From Chromobacterium violaceum ATCC 12472 (lineage in GTDB: Bacteria > Pseudomonadota > Gammaproteobacteria > Burkholderiales > Chromobacteriaceae): DNA of 64,000 bases. The stretch covers positions 2,489,752 through 2,553,751 of the forward strand of contig NC_005085.1 in NCBI RefSeq assembly GCF_000007705.1, written 5' to 3'. Both the position numbers and the translations under genes were made by a program. Positions 11,652 through 20,905 of the stretch are shown here, one piece after another. The notes under the pieces are model-generated. The model made no database searches and had not been told where the DNA came from. It saw nothing but the letters and a program-made list of their open reading frames with translations. Within the stretch, counting starts at the first letter, position 1. Each line of letters begins with the position of its first letter.

Positions 11652-12692
11652 ATGCAGGCCCGTCTGGAACAATGGAAGCAGTACCTGCTCACCGGGGTGT
11701 CGCACGTGATCCCCTTCATCGCCAGCGGCGGCATCCTGATCGCGCTGGCCATCTCGCTGGCGCCGATGACCGGCAAGGGGCCGGACTTCAGCCATTCCCC
11801 GCTGCTCAAGCTGATCCTGGACATAGGCGGCAGCGCCTTCGCCCTGCTGCTGCCGGTGTTGGCCGGATACATCGCCTATGCCCGCTCGGGCAAGCCGGCG
11901 CTGGTGGCCGGCATGGTGGGCGGCCAGATCGCCCATACCGTCAACGCCGGCTTTCTCGGCGCGCTGATCGCCGGCCTGCTGGCCGGCTGGGTGGTGGAGC
12001 TGCTGAAGAAACTGCCGGTGGCGAAGGCGCTGAAGCCGCTGATGCCCATCCTGATCATCCCCATCCTGTCTTCGCTGGCGATAGGCGCGCTGATGTTCGA
12101 GGTGCTGGGCGCGCCGATCGCCGACCTGATGGTGGCGATGAGCGGCTGGCTCAAATCCATGGGCGGGGCCAACGCGATGGCGTTGGGCGCCTTGCTGGGC
12201 GCGATGGTGGCCTTCGACATGGGCGGCCCCGTCAACAAGGTGGCGTTTTTCTTCGGCGCCAGCATGATCGCGGAAGGGCAGTACCAGGTGATGGGCGCGG
12301 TGGCCGCCGCGGTCTGCATTCCGCCGCTGGGCCTGGGCCTGGCCACCAAGCTGCGCAAGTCGCTGTGGAGCGAGCAGGAGCGCGAAGCCGGCTCCGCGGC
12401 GCTGGGGATGGGGATGATAGGCATCACCGAGGGCGCCATTCCCTTCGCCGCCGCCGATCCGCTGCGGGTGATCCCCACCATCGTCGCCGGCTCGGCGCTG
12501 GGCGGCATGATCGCGATGCTGGGCGGCGTGGGCGACCACGCGCCGCACGGCGGCCCCATCGTGCTGCCGGTGATAGACAACCGGCTGATGTTCGGCCTGG
12601 CCATCCTGGCCGGCGTGCTGCTGGTCGCCGTCGTCATCAACCTGCTCCGGGCCAGGAGCGCCGCTCCGGCCGAATCCGCTCCGGCCGCCTGA
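11652..12692 (+). CDS. PTS transporter subunit EIIC, fructose family
   Basis: A 346-residue polytopic membrane protein, the sugar channel of a fructose-family phosphotransferase system. The start MQARLEQWKQYLLTGVSHVIPF is typical of fructose-family IIC domains. Conserved loops are also seen: MVAFDMGGPVNKVAF and GMIGITEGAIPFAAADP, with DHAPHGGPIV near the end. GGAGGAG lies just ahead of the ATG. Unlike FruA, IIC is not fused to IIB, which is the next gene. It is the first gene of the operon with IIB, HPr-EI-IIA and manA. Confidence 0.92.
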   Translation: MQARLEQWKQYLLTGVSHVIPFIASGGILIALAISLAPMTGKGPDFSHSPLLKLILDIGGSAFALLLPVLAGYIAYARSGKPALVAGMVGGQIAHTVNAGFLGALIAGLLAGWVVELLKKLPVAKALKPLMPILIIPILSSLAIGALMFEVLGAPIADLMVAMSGWLKSMGGANAMALGALLGAMVAFDMGGPVNKVAFFFGASMIAEGQYQVMGAVAAAVCIPPLGLGLATKLRKSLWSEQEREAGSAALGMGMIGITEGAIPFAAADPLRVIPTIVAGSALGGMIAMLGGVGDHAPHGGPIVLPVIDNRLMFGLAILAGVLLVAVVINLLRARSAAPAESAPAA

Positions 12693-12724
12693 GCCGCCGA
12701 ATCACCGTCACAAGGAAACCGATC

Positions 12725-13018
12725 ATGAAAGTAGTCGCCATCACCGCCTGCCCGACCGGCATCGCCCACACCTATATGGCCGCGGAAAAGCTGGAAAGCA
12801 CAGGCCGCCGGCTGGGACACGACGTCAAGGTGGAAACCCAGGGCGCGATAGGCATAGAGAACGAGCTGTCCAGCCGCGACATCCAGGCGGCCGACGTGGT
12901 GCTGCTGGCGGTGGACATCGCCATCGAGGGCGAGGAACGCTTTGAGGACAAGCGCGTGGTGCGGGTGCCGATCCAGAATGTGCTGAAAGACGCCAATGCG
13001 GTTTTCGCGCTCCTGTGA
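12725..13018 (+). CDS. PTS fructose-family subunit EIIB, stand-alone
   Basis: A 97-residue cytoplasmic EIIB that takes phosphate from EIIA and passes it to the incoming sugar. The phosphorylated Cys lies at residue 9 in ITACPTGIAHTYMAAE, the hallmark loop of fructose-family IIB. The rest (DVKVETQGAIGIEN, ADVVLLAVDIAIEGEERF) matches the family. It starts 32 nt after the IIC stop with AAGGAAA ahead of the ATG and ends 43 nt before the next gene. Confidence 0.93.
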   Translation: MKVVAITACPTGIAHTYMAAEKLESTGRRLGHDVKVETQGAIGIENELSSRDIQAADVVLLAVDIAIEGEERFEDKRVVRVPIQNVLKDANAVFALL

Positions 13019-13061
13019 ACCCGGCCGGGCCGCGGCGCCCGGCGCATAAGGAAGCAGTCGT

Positions 13062-15554
13062 ATGTCACACAGCCTTACCCTGGTTTGCCCGCTGCCCAAT
13101 GGCATCCATGCCCGCCCCGCCAGCCGGATCGCCGAGTTCTGCGCCGGTTTCGGCGCGGCCATCCGCTGGCGCAACCAGCGCAACGGCCAGCTGGCCGACG
13201 CCAAGAGCGTGCTCAGCCTGATAGGCGGGGACATCCTGTTCAACGATGTCGTCGATATCGAGATAGACGGCGAGGAAGCGGCGCGGGTAGCCGCCGAACT
13301 GGGCCGTTTCCTGAAACAGACCCTGCCGCTGTGCGACGAGCCGCTGGCCGCCGCGCCGGCCGCCAGCCGGGCGCTGCCGCGCGGCTTGGCCGAACTGGTC
13401 CCGTCGCCGTGCTTCGGCCAGCCTGCCGGACAGGGCGTGGCGATAGGCGAGCTATGCGTATACCGCGGTTTTCGCCTGCCGGAGCCGGCCGAACTGCCTC
13501 TGTCTACCGGCCGCGATGCGGAAATCGCCGCATTGGAGGGCGCGCGCCGAACGTTGGCCGAGCAATTGCGGATGCAGGCGGAGCGTGAGGACGGCGAGGC
13601 GGCGGCCGTGTCGCGCGCGCATCTGGCCATCCTGCGCGATCCGGATTTTCGCGACCGGCTGGACGCCGCCGTGGGCGACGGGGCGGGCGCCGCCCGCGCG
13701 GTGGCGGCGGCGGTCGCCCATTACCGGGCGCAGCTGGCCAGGTCGGCCAGCGCATACCTGCGCGAGCGGGAGGTGGACATTCGCGACGTCGGACGGCGTC
13801 TGCTCGACATCCTGGCGCCGGGAATGGAGCCAGCCGGGGGCGATTTCCCGCCCGCGACGCTGCTGTGGGCCGAGGATCTGGCGCCCAGCGAGCTGCTGGC
13901 TCTGGATAGGAGCAGGGTCAAGGGCCTGCTGCTGGCGCGCGGCGGTCTGACTTCGCACACCATCATTCTGGCCCGCGCATTCTCGCTGCCGGTGCTGATC
14001 GGGGTGCAAAGCGCCGCCATCGCGGGCGGCGTCGGCCGGACCGCGGTGCTGGACGCCGGCTTGGGCGCGCTGTTCCAGAACCCGGACGAGCGGGTGCTGG
14101 ACTACTACCGGGCAGAAGAAGCGCTGCTGGCGCAGCAGCGCCAGAAACTGGCCCAGGCCTGCGCCGGAGGCTCGGTCAGCGCCGACGGCCAGCGGCTGGA
14201 GCTGGCGGTGAATATCGCCTCCGCCGCCGAGGCGCAGCTGGGTTTCGCGCAGGGCGCGGACGGCGTAGGCCTGTTCCGCACCGAGATGCTGTTCATGGAG
14301 GCGGACGAGCCGCCGGGCGAGGAGGCGCAATTCCAGTGCTATGCCGAGGTGGTGCGGCTGGCGGCCGGCCGGCCGGTGATCATCCGCACCTTCGACATCG
14401 GCGGCGACAAGCCGGCGCCGTGCTTTCCCGCGGCGCAGGAGAGCAATCCCTTCCTCGGCTACCGGGCCATCCGAATGTACCCGGACCAGGAGGCGGCGTT
14501 CCGCACCCAGCTCAGGGCCATTCTGCGCGCCAGCGCGCTGGGTCCGGTCAAGGCGATGATCCCGATGATCGCCACCTTGAACGAAGCGCGCTGGGCGAGG
14601 CGGGTGCTGGAGGAGGAGCGCGCCGCGCTGGGGCTGGCCGAGGCCGTGCCGATGGGCATCATGCTGGAGGTGCCGTCGGTGCTGTTCCAGCTGGACGCTT
14701 TCTGCCGGGAAGTCGATTTCTTCAGCGTGGGCAGCAACGATCTGACGCAGTATTTGTTCGCCGCCGACCGCGACAACGAGCGGGTGGGGCAGCTGTACGA
14801 CAGCCTGCATCCGGCCTTCCTGGCGGCGCTGAATCAAGCCGTGGCCACCATCCATCGCCACGGCCGCTGGATAGGTCTGTGCGGCGAAGCCGCCGCCGCG
14901 CCGCACGCGCTGCCGCTGTTTCTGGGCATGGGGCTGGATGAGTTGAGCATGAGCGCGCCTTCGCTGCAGCCCTGCCGCCGGCGCTTGCGCGGACTGGACG
15001 CAGGGCGTTGCCGCGAGTTGCTGGCCCAGGCATTGGCGTGCGCGGACGGGGCCGAAGTGAGGGCGCTGGTGGACAGCGCCGCCACCCGTCCCGCGCTGCC
15101 CATGCTGACCGTCGACTGCCTGATGCCGGAGGCGGACTGGCGCAGCAAGGCGGCGGTCATCAAGGGCATGGTGGACCGGCTGTGGCTGCTGGAACGCTGC
15201 GACGACCGTTATGGCATGGAGGAGGACTTGTGGCTGCGCGAGCAGGCCTATTCCACCGGCCTGGGACACGGCTTCGCCATCCCGCACGCCAAATCCGGGC
15301 ACGTGCTGCATCCGACGCTGTGCCTGGCCAGGCTGGAGCGGCCGGTGGATTGGGGCGCCAGCGACGGGCAGCCGGTGGACATGGTGCTGCTGCTGGCCTT
15401 CAACGCCGCGGACGCCGGCGCCGCGCACCTGAAATTCTTTTCCAGACTGGCCAGGCTGGTGATGCACGAGGACTTCCGCCAGGCGTTGCGCGCCGAGCGC
15501 GATCCCGAGCGCTTGCTGGCGCTGCTGCGGGACAGGCTGGAGGGCGCGGCATGA
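13062..15554 (+). CDS. Multiphosphoryl transfer protein HPr-EI-EIIA (fructose family)
   Basis: An 830-residue fusion that supplies all soluble phosphotransfer steps for this PTS. Residues of about 1-90 are HPr, with the phosphorylated His in NGIHARPAS and a regulatory-type Ser in DAKSVLSL. Residues of about 115-670 are enzyme I, with the active His in GGLTSHTIILAR and the PEP-site motifs GLFRTEMLF, DIGGDKP, GSNDLTQY and GLCGEAA. The last 150 residues are EIIA, with the active His near residue 741 in GHGFAIPHAK. The domain order HPr-EI-IIA resembles FryA rather than FruB. The stop overlaps manA (ATGA). Confidence 0.93.
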   Translation: MSHSLTLVCPLPNGIHARPASRIAEFCAGFGAAIRWRNQRNGQLADAKSVLSLIGGDILFNDVVDIEIDGEEAARVAAELGRFLKQTLPLCDEPLAAAPAASRALPRGLAELVPSPCFGQPAGQGVAIGELCVYRGFRLPEPAELPLSTGRDAEIAALEGARRTLAEQLRMQAEREDGEAAAVSRAHLAILRDPDFRDRLDAAVGDGAGAARAVAAAVAHYRAQLARSASAYLREREVDIRDVGRRLLDILAPGMEPAGGDFPPATLLWAEDLAPSELLALDRSRVKGLLLARGGLTSHTIILARAFSLPVLIGVQSAAIAGGVGRTAVLDAGLGALFQNPDERVLDYYRAEEALLAQQRQKLAQACAGGSVSADGQRLELAVNIASAAEAQLGFAQGADGVGLFRTEMLFMEADEPPGEEAQFQCYAEVVRLAAGRPVIIRTFDIGGDKPAPCFPAAQESNPFLGYRAIRMYPDQEAAFRTQLRAILRASALGPVKAMIPMIATLNEARWARRVLEEERAALGLAEAVPMGIMLEVPSVLFQLDAFCREVDFFSVGSNDLTQYLFAADRDNERVGQLYDSLHPAFLAALNQAVATIHRHGRWIGLCGEAAAAPHALPLFLGMGLDELSMSAPSLQPCRRRLRGLDAGRCRELLAQALACADGAEVRALVDSAATRPALPMLTVDCLMPEADWRSKAAVIKGMVDRLWLLERCDDRYGMEEDLWLREQAYSTGLGHGFAIPHAKSGHVLHPTLCLARLERPVDWGASDGQPVDMVLLLAFNAADAGAAHLKFFSRLARLVMHEDFRQALRAERDPERLLALLRDRLEGAA

Positions 15555-16741
15555 GCGCCTTTCCCTTGCATGGCCTGGCCCAGCACTACGCCTGGGGCGG
15601 CCGCCGCTTCATTCCCGGCATGCTGGGCCTGGACAATGCCGAGCAGCAACGTTTCGCCGAGTGGTGGCTAGGCGCGCACGAGGACGCGCCGTCGGTGATC
15701 GAGACGCCGCTGGGGCCGCAGCCGCTGCATTACGCGATCGCCCATCAGGCGCCGGCTTTTTTGGGCGAGGCGCTGATCCGCCGCCACGGACGACGCCTGC
15801 CCTTCCTGCTGAAGGTGCTGGACGTGGACGCGCCGCTGTCCATCCAGGCGCATCCTGACGAAGCGCAGGCGCGGGCGGGCTTCGCGCGCGAAAACGCCGT
15901 CGGCCTGGCCATCGACGATGCCCGGCGCAACTATAGGGACCCGTATCCCAAGCCGGAAATGATGGTGGCGCTGTCGCCGTTCTGGCTATTGCACGGCATG
16001 AGGCCGGACGCGCAGATCGACGCGCTGCTGGCGCGGCAGCCGGCGTGGACGCCGTTGCGGGAAGGGCTGGCGCGTGAAGGCGGCGCGGCGCTGTATCGCC
16101 GCCTGTTGCGGCTGCCGCAGGCGGAGATCGCGGCGTTGCTGCGTCCGCTATGGAGAAGGCTGGAGACCGGAGACGATGCCGGTCCGGACGATCCCGACCA
16201 TTGGACGCGGCGGCTGGCCGGCAGCCGGGCCGAGGACAGGGGGATATTCGGCTGCTATCTGCTCAACCTGGTGGGACTGCGGCCGGGAGAGGCCATCTTC
16301 CAGCCGGCGCGGCTGCCGCATGCCTATCTGCATGGCCGCAATATCGAGCTGATGGCCAACTCCGACAATGTGCTGCGCGCCGGCCTCACCGACAAGCCGG
16401 TGGACGTGGAGGCCTTGCTGGGGGTGATGGACGGCGAACCAGTCCGCCCCGAAACCATGGCCGCGCCGGACGGCTGCGGGCTAAGACCGTATCCGCGCTG
16501 CGGCGGCGATTATTTCGCGCTGGACCAGCTGCTGCTGGGAGAAGGCGAAAGCGAGTCCTGGCGCAGCGCCGGGCCGGAGGTGCTGCTGGTGGTGGATGGC
16601 AGCCTGAGGCTGCGCCACCCCGGCGGCGAGCTAGCGCTGGAACAGGGACAAAGCGCCTTGCTGCAGCCCGGCCTGGCGTGCGAGGCGCAAGCCGGCCGGC
16701 TGGCGCTGGCCTACCGCGCCTTTTGCCCGATGGCCGGCTGA
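15551..16741 (+). CDS. manA: Mannose-6-phosphate isomerase, type I
   Basis: A 396-residue zinc isomerase that interconverts mannose 6-phosphate and fructose 6-phosphate. The zinc and active-site motifs are present: QAHPDE, YPKPEMMVAL and a later PHAYLHG with ANSDNVLRAGLTDK. The ATG overlaps the preceding stop by four bases, so it is translated with the PTS protein. This coupling is the best clue that the transporter brings in mannose, or another sugar entering as mannose 6-phosphate, rather than fructose. The operon has no 1-phosphofructokinase. Confidence 0.93.
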   Translation: MSAFPLHGLAQHYAWGGRRFIPGMLGLDNAEQQRFAEWWLGAHEDAPSVIETPLGPQPLHYAIAHQAPAFLGEALIRRHGRRLPFLLKVLDVDAPLSIQAHPDEAQARAGFARENAVGLAIDDARRNYRDPYPKPEMMVALSPFWLLHGMRPDAQIDALLARQPAWTPLREGLAREGGAALYRRLLRLPQAEIAALLRPLWRRLETGDDAGPDDPDHWTRRLAGSRAEDRGIFGCYLLNLVGLRPGEAIFQPARLPHAYLHGRNIELMANSDNVLRAGLTDKPVDVEALLGVMDGEPVRPETMAAPDGCGLRPYPRCGGDYFALDQLLLGEGESESWRSAGPEVLLVVDGSLRLRHPGGELALEQGQSALLQPGLACEAQAGRLALAYRAFCPMAG

Positions 16742-16784
16742 TGCTAAGGTGGCGGATAGTCCAGATTGAGACGGATAGAAAGAC

Positions 16785-17603
16785 ATGACGCCGCTCCCGT
16801 CCTTCCGCCTGAGCTGGCCGTCCGCGCTCCAGCGGCTGTGCCACGCGCCAGCCGGCAAGCACATGCCTGCTGGCGCCTATCAGGTGCATTTCCCGCGGTT
16901 GGAGCTGGTGTTGTCCAATCGCTACCATTACAGCCATGAGGGCTGCGAGAACGCCAGCCTGTCGGCGCAGGAGGCGCTGTTCATTCCGGCCGAGCATTGG
17001 ACGCTGCCGAACTGGTGCGCCAACGGCGAAGTGCTGCATATCTTGTTTGACTACGCGCGGATAGGTTTCAGCCTGGTGCGCTCCGGCCCGCAGGGCGTGA
17101 TCAGCACTCACAAGGAAAGCATGGTGCTGGCCCAGCGCGGCAGCCTGAACGGCATGCTGGATGTGCTGGCCGGCCTGTGCCGCGATGGCGCCGATCCGGA
17201 AGTGCTGCGCCTGCAAGGCCAGGCGTTGCTGGCCTTGCTGCAGTCGCTGTACGACGAGGCGCGCGACAGCCAGTGGCAGCAGGGCGGCAACCTGTTCCGC
17301 GCCATCTGCCTGTACATCAGCGAGCATCTGTACGCGCCGCTGACGCGCGAGGATGTGGCGCTGCGTTTCAGCATTTCCGCTACCCATCTGTCTCGGCTGT
17401 TCCGCCAGCACTTGGGCCTGGGCTTCTGCGAATTCCTGTCCCATGCCCGGCTTGACCTGGCCAAGGCCTTGCTGAGGCAGGGACAGCTGCCGCTCAGCCG
17501 CGTCGCCGCCCGTTGCGGCTACGCCGACGTCAACTACTTCCATCGAGTATTCAAGCAACGTTTCGCGATGACGCCATGCGCGTACAGGAGGGAGTTCGCG
17601 TAA
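16785..17603 (+). CDS. AraC-family transcriptional regulator
   Basis: A 272-residue regulator. The N-terminal half is a cupin-like sensing domain. The last 100 residues hold two helix-turn-helix motifs (TREDVALRFSISATHLSRLFRQHLG and SRVAARCGYADVNYFHRVFKQRF) typical of AraC/XylS proteins. It lies 43 nt after manA in the same direction, so it is probably the local activator of the sugar PTS operon; the effector is not known. The divergent promoter region before the first PTS gene (11440-11651) is the natural place for its binding site. Confidence 0.88.
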   Translation: MTPLPSFRLSWPSALQRLCHAPAGKHMPAGAYQVHFPRLELVLSNRYHYSHEGCENASLSAQEALFIPAEHWTLPNWCANGEVLHILFDYARIGFSLVRSGPQGVISTHKESMVLAQRGSLNGMLDVLAGLCRDGADPEVLRLQGQALLALLQSLYDEARDSQWQQGGNLFRAICLYISEHLYAPLTREDVALRFSISATHLSRLFRQHLGLGFCEFLSHARLDLAKALLRQGQLPLSRVAARCGYADVNYFHRVFKQRFAMTPCAYRREFA

Positions 17604-17607
17604 GCGT

Positions 17608-17740
17608 TTATCGCTCGCCTGACTGGGCGTCAACCGGCTTGAGGCCATGACTGTGGGTCCAGGCGTTCAACGAATCCGCGAATACCGGATAGGCATCGGC
17701 GAGCGCGCCGTCGAAATCAAAGATCGCGGTTTGGTCGCCA
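17608..17740 (-). pseudogene. Remnant of a HAD-family phosphatase (N-terminal stub)
   Basis: About 43 codons on the minus strand read QTAIFDFDGALADAYPVFAD, SLNAW, then HGLKPV, and stop. This is the start of a haloacid-dehalogenase phosphatase (motif DxDGT/S-LADS), here with Ala for Thr. The remaining 150 or more residues of the family are missing, with no sign of the cap or motifs II-IV. No convincing start codon sits in the right place. It marks the left edge of the disrupted region that ends at tRNA-Ser. Confidence 0.7.
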
Positions 17741-17985
17741 TGGTTTCCCGTGGTTGGTTTCTGAGTCCGCCATGCTGGCAAGCAGGCTCCCTGAGCCGGA
17801 GCGTGGCGGGCAAGCCATGCGGCCTGTCGGGTTTCAGGGTTGGGCGCCGACGCGTGTCCTTCCCCGGGGCCGTCTAGGAGTTGTCCGCAAATGCGCCCGG
17901 CCATGGCTGCGCTCCTGTCGGCTGAGGCATGCTGCGGGAGTGACGCGTCGACAACGTCATGGCGTGTATTCCCTGTTTGCCACTC

Positions 17986-18010
17986 GCCCGGCTTCGAGTC
18001 GGGCTTTTTT
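17986..18010 (+). terminator. Intrinsic terminator in the island
   Basis: GCCCG (17986-17990) pairs with CGGGC (18000-18004), followed by six T residues. An alternative ACTCG/CGAGT pairing overlaps it. No gene ends directly before it. Confidence 0.65.
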
Positions 18011-18121
18011 CATCGGAACGCTCCGAATATGCCTGAAGAGGCACGCATCCGCCGGCCGACAGGCGCAAGCTGGCCGCATGACGTGTCATTCGCGTCATAA
18101 CTTCTCCAAGAGTGCATTTTG

Positions 18122-18149
18122 CCCGGCCTTGTGCCGGGTCTCTTTTTTT
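18122..18149 (+). terminator. Second intrinsic terminator in the island
   Basis: CCCGGC (18122-18127) pairs with GCCGGG (18133-18138), followed by TCTC and seven T residues. The truncated transposase begins about 10 nt later. Confidence 0.7.
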
Positions 18150-18157
18150 AGAACGGC

Positions 18158-19229
18158 TAGGCAACCATCGGAACGGCTCCAGCTCCAAGACCGTCATCAC
18201 GCCGAGCAGCGAGCTGGAACTGGATATTACTCGCGACTGGCAGGCCTCCTTCTAGCCGCAGCTGGTCGCCAAATATCAGCGCCGTCTGCCGGGCTTCGAC
18301 GACTACGTCATCACTATGTACGCGCGCGGAATGACGGTGCGTGAGATCCAAGGAGATTTGCAGGAGCTGTACGGGCTGCAAGTTTCGCCTGGCCTGATTT
18401 CCACCATTACCGATGAAGTACTGGCCGAAGTCGAACAGTGGCAACAACGCCCACTCGAAGCGATGTACGCCATCGTCTATTTCGACGCGTTGTGCCTCAA
18501 GATTCGGGACGAAGGGACGTCGAGAACAAGGCCGTCTACCTGGCGCTCGGCATCCGCGCTGACGGCCGCAAGGAAGTGCTCGGGCTCTGGGTCGAACAGA
18601 CCGAAGGGGCCAAGTTCTGGCTCAAGGTCTTCAACGAACTGAAGAACTGTGGCCTGGACGACATCCTGATCGCTGTGGTTGATGGCCTACGCGGCTTTCC
18701 GGAGGAGATCAAGGCGGTCTTCCCGCAGGCGCAAATCCAGACCTCCATCGTTCACCTGATCCGCAATTCGCTCAATCTGGCCAGTTGGAAGGACCGGAAG
18801 GGGCTGGCCGCCGTGCTCAAACCGATTTACCAGGCGGCCACCGCCGACGCTGCCGCAGCGCTGCTGGACGAGTTTGCCGAAGGTGACTGGGGCCGCAAAC
18901 TCCCGACCGTACCGGCCATGTGGCGCCGGCAATGGGAACAGGTCGTTCCGTTCTTCGCCTACCCGTCGGAGGTGCGCAAAATCATTTACACCACCAACGC
19001 GATCGAGAGCATGCACATGCAACTGCGCAAGATCGTCAAAAACAGGGGGCATTTCCCAAGTGACGAAGCCGCCAGCAAACTGCTGTACTTGGCCTTGCGC
19101 AATATCGAGAAAGACTGGAGGATGCCGCCGATCACCTGGAAACAGGCGGCCAACCAGTTCGCCATTCTGTTCGGCGAGCGCTTCACTGATGTCCTATGTT
19201 TAACCGACCTCAGCACACAGAATTCCTGA
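18158..19229 (+). pseudogene. IS256-family transposase, truncated and frameshifted
   Basis: The sequence follows an IS256/Mutator-type DDE transposase from about its residue 60 to the end. The first part (RNGSSSKTVITPSSELELD) is interrupted by TAG at 18253-18255, and a one-base loss near 18519 shifts the frame. After that, VYLALGIRADGRKEVLGLW, VVDGLRGFPE, TTNAIESMHMQLRK and FGERFTDVL run in one frame from about 18516 to 19229. Expected N-terminal residues upstream of 18158 are absent. With a stop, a frameshift and a lost N-terminus the element is dead. Confidence 0.9.
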
Positions 19230-19408
19230 TACCTTCTCCAACCGTGGCCGCCCACCTCGGGGAGGGCGCGGTGATGGAGGAAGTAGCGGTTGCAATCAGT
19301 TGTAGAAGGTGGTTTCGGGGACCAACTCCAGTGCCTTGTATCTTGCGCAGCCTGAGGGCTGGTCGCCGCATTGAGTTGTCAGAGGCTTTACCCCTTGTTC
19401 GTATCTTG
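19230..19408. other. Short spacer with an unexplained minus-strand open stretch
   Basis: The minus strand has a short open stretch ending at about 19297 that reads GVKPLTTQCGDQPSGCARY followed by KALELVPETTFYN and a stop. It could be the tail of a lost gene, but I cannot assign it. Nothing else is visible. Confidence 0.3.
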
Positions 19409-20026
19409 CTATGCCAGCAAACGGCTCAGGTAGTACAGATCGCGCCATTCGCCATGCATAAAAACACCTCTTTTGATTTTACCTATTATGTCAAAGTTAT
19501 TTTTTTGCAGGACACGAAGCGAAGCCTCGTTTCGGAGCTCAACTGTTGTTTCGATTCGGTGTAGACCGAGCATGCGCTCTGCCATGATCAGGGCCATGGC
19601 TACTCCTTGTGTCGCGAGCCCTTTGCCTTGCGTGGTTGCCGCAAACCTATAGCCAATAGTCGCCTTATTGTAATAAGGACGCACGATATCGGTCAGATTA
19701 ATTCTACCAATCAGCTCATTGCCCCGCCGAAGCAAAAAATAATATGCAGAGTCATTCTGGGCGCCCATGGCGTTGTGCCATAGGTGACTTTCCACTTTGC
19801 TCAATGAGAAAAAATCATCTCCTCGATCTTCTACAGTTTTAGCAAAGAATGATCTGTTTTCTGCTTCAAACGCCAGAACCTCCTTGGCGTCACTTGGATG
19901 GCATAATTTCAAATGCAAATCATTGATGTATATCTGTGGGATGGAACCGATCTCCACAGTAGTACCTATATTACTGTTTAAGTAAATTGGAATACTCATA
20001 CCGACTATGCTTATCTTAATGTACAC
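19409..20026 (-). CDS. GNAT-family N-acetyltransferase (RimJ/RimL type), AT-rich
   Basis: A 205-residue acetyltransferase of the ribosomal-protein/antibiotic acetyltransferase group. Seen motifs are LRRGNELIGRINLTDI (beta4), ATIGYRFAATTQGKGLATQGV (acetyl-CoA loop, Q/RxxGxG/A) and LGLHRIETTVELRNEASLRVLQKNNF, typical of RimJ/RimL. Its base use is clearly AT-rich next to the GC-rich chromosome. It sits between two dead insertion elements, so it was probably acquired. The first ATG is at 20026; a start at about 19999 (MSIPIYLN) is also possible. The substrate is unknown; resistance or toxin self-acetylation are only possibilities. Confidence 0.82.
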   Translation of the reverse strand: MYIKISIVGMSIPIYLNSNIGTTVEIGSIPQIYINDLHLKLCHPSDAKEVLAFEAENRSFFAKTVEDRGDDFFSLSKVESHLWHNAMGAQNDSAYYFLLRRGNELIGRINLTDIVRPYYNKATIGYRFAATTQGKGLATQGVAMALIMAERMLGLHRIETTVELRNEASLRVLQKNNFDIIGKIKRGVFMHGEWRDLYYLSRLLA

Positions 20027-20059
20027 AGTATATCAAATTGGACATAAAGGAAGTCTGAA

Positions 20060-20905
20060 CGACCTGCCGGACAAACAGAAACGCAATTTCTCGTAGAAGC
20101 TTCGGCTGCAGTAAACCCACAGATTTCATACCGCTCGCCATGAGGATGACCGGATTCCTTCGATCATCTCCCTTTCAACCACGCGCCAGCAAGGTCTTTC
20201 GTACTAGTCAGATGTTGGCCGTTCAGAACAATGTCATCGACTGGGCAGTGTTCTTTTTCAAGCCACGGTAGCGTGTTTTAAGGTGTCCGAACTGCCGTTT
20301 GATGACCCGGAAAGGATGCTCGACTTTGGCCCGAATCTTGGCTTTGACCGTTTCGACCCGACTAATCTGCTGGTTATCCGCAGAATCGGTCAGCATTTTG
20401 CGCTGGCCGGGCCTAATGGCGATCCCCCAGCGTACCACTTGCGATTTCTATTTCACACGTTTGTGCACGTCTGTCAAGTCTGCATCGCTAAAGACATCGA
20501 CTTCCTCGCCGTGCAGCAACTGATTGGCCATCGTGACATCTGCCACATTGGCGGCGGTGCCAGCCACGTGATGCACCAGGCGGGATGGGCATCGACCCCA
20601 TATGGGCTTTCATGCCGAAGTACCACTGATTGCCCTTCTTGGTTTGATGCATGTCCGGATCGTGTTCACTCTGGGCGTTCTTGCTGGGACTGGGCACGTG
20701 GATCAGGTTGGCAAATGATGTTTTGCGTCAATATCAGTCCCTTGTCGGATAAATGCTGGTGAATGGCGGCAAACAGTGTATGGGTCAGTCGATGTCTTTC
20801 CTGCAGGTGGCGCAAGTTCAGCAAGGTGGTTTCATCTGGAGTGGCGTCTAGAGAGAGGCCGACGAACTGGTGCGAGAACCTGCCCCAAGAATTGGGCTTC
20901 GGCTG
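20060..20905 (-). pseudogene. IS5-family transposase remnant
   Basis: Pieces of an IS5-type transposase appear in order but in several frames: HQFVGLSLDATPDETTLLN and HLQERHRLTHTLFAAIHQHL at 20666-20885; [19 protein letters not shown] and YFGMKAH near 20590-20690; then KVEHPFRVIKRQFGH with KNTAQSMTLF at 20223-20330. The last piece holds the family's R-3-E-6-K type signature. Decayed sequence continues to about 20060. The N-terminus is missing where it abuts the holin fragment. At least three frame breaks make it inactive. Confidence 0.88.

Larger units (their letters stand above)
17741..18157. other. Non-coding stretch between HAD remnant and IS256 remnant
   Basis: I see no supported gene here. 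It holds two plus-strand intrinsic terminators (17986-18010 and 18122-18149) about 110 nt apart, with short palindromes such as TGACG/CGTCA between them. Such closely spaced terminators are common at the ends of phage operons, and the stretch might be left over from the prophage seen to the right. Confidence 0.5.
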
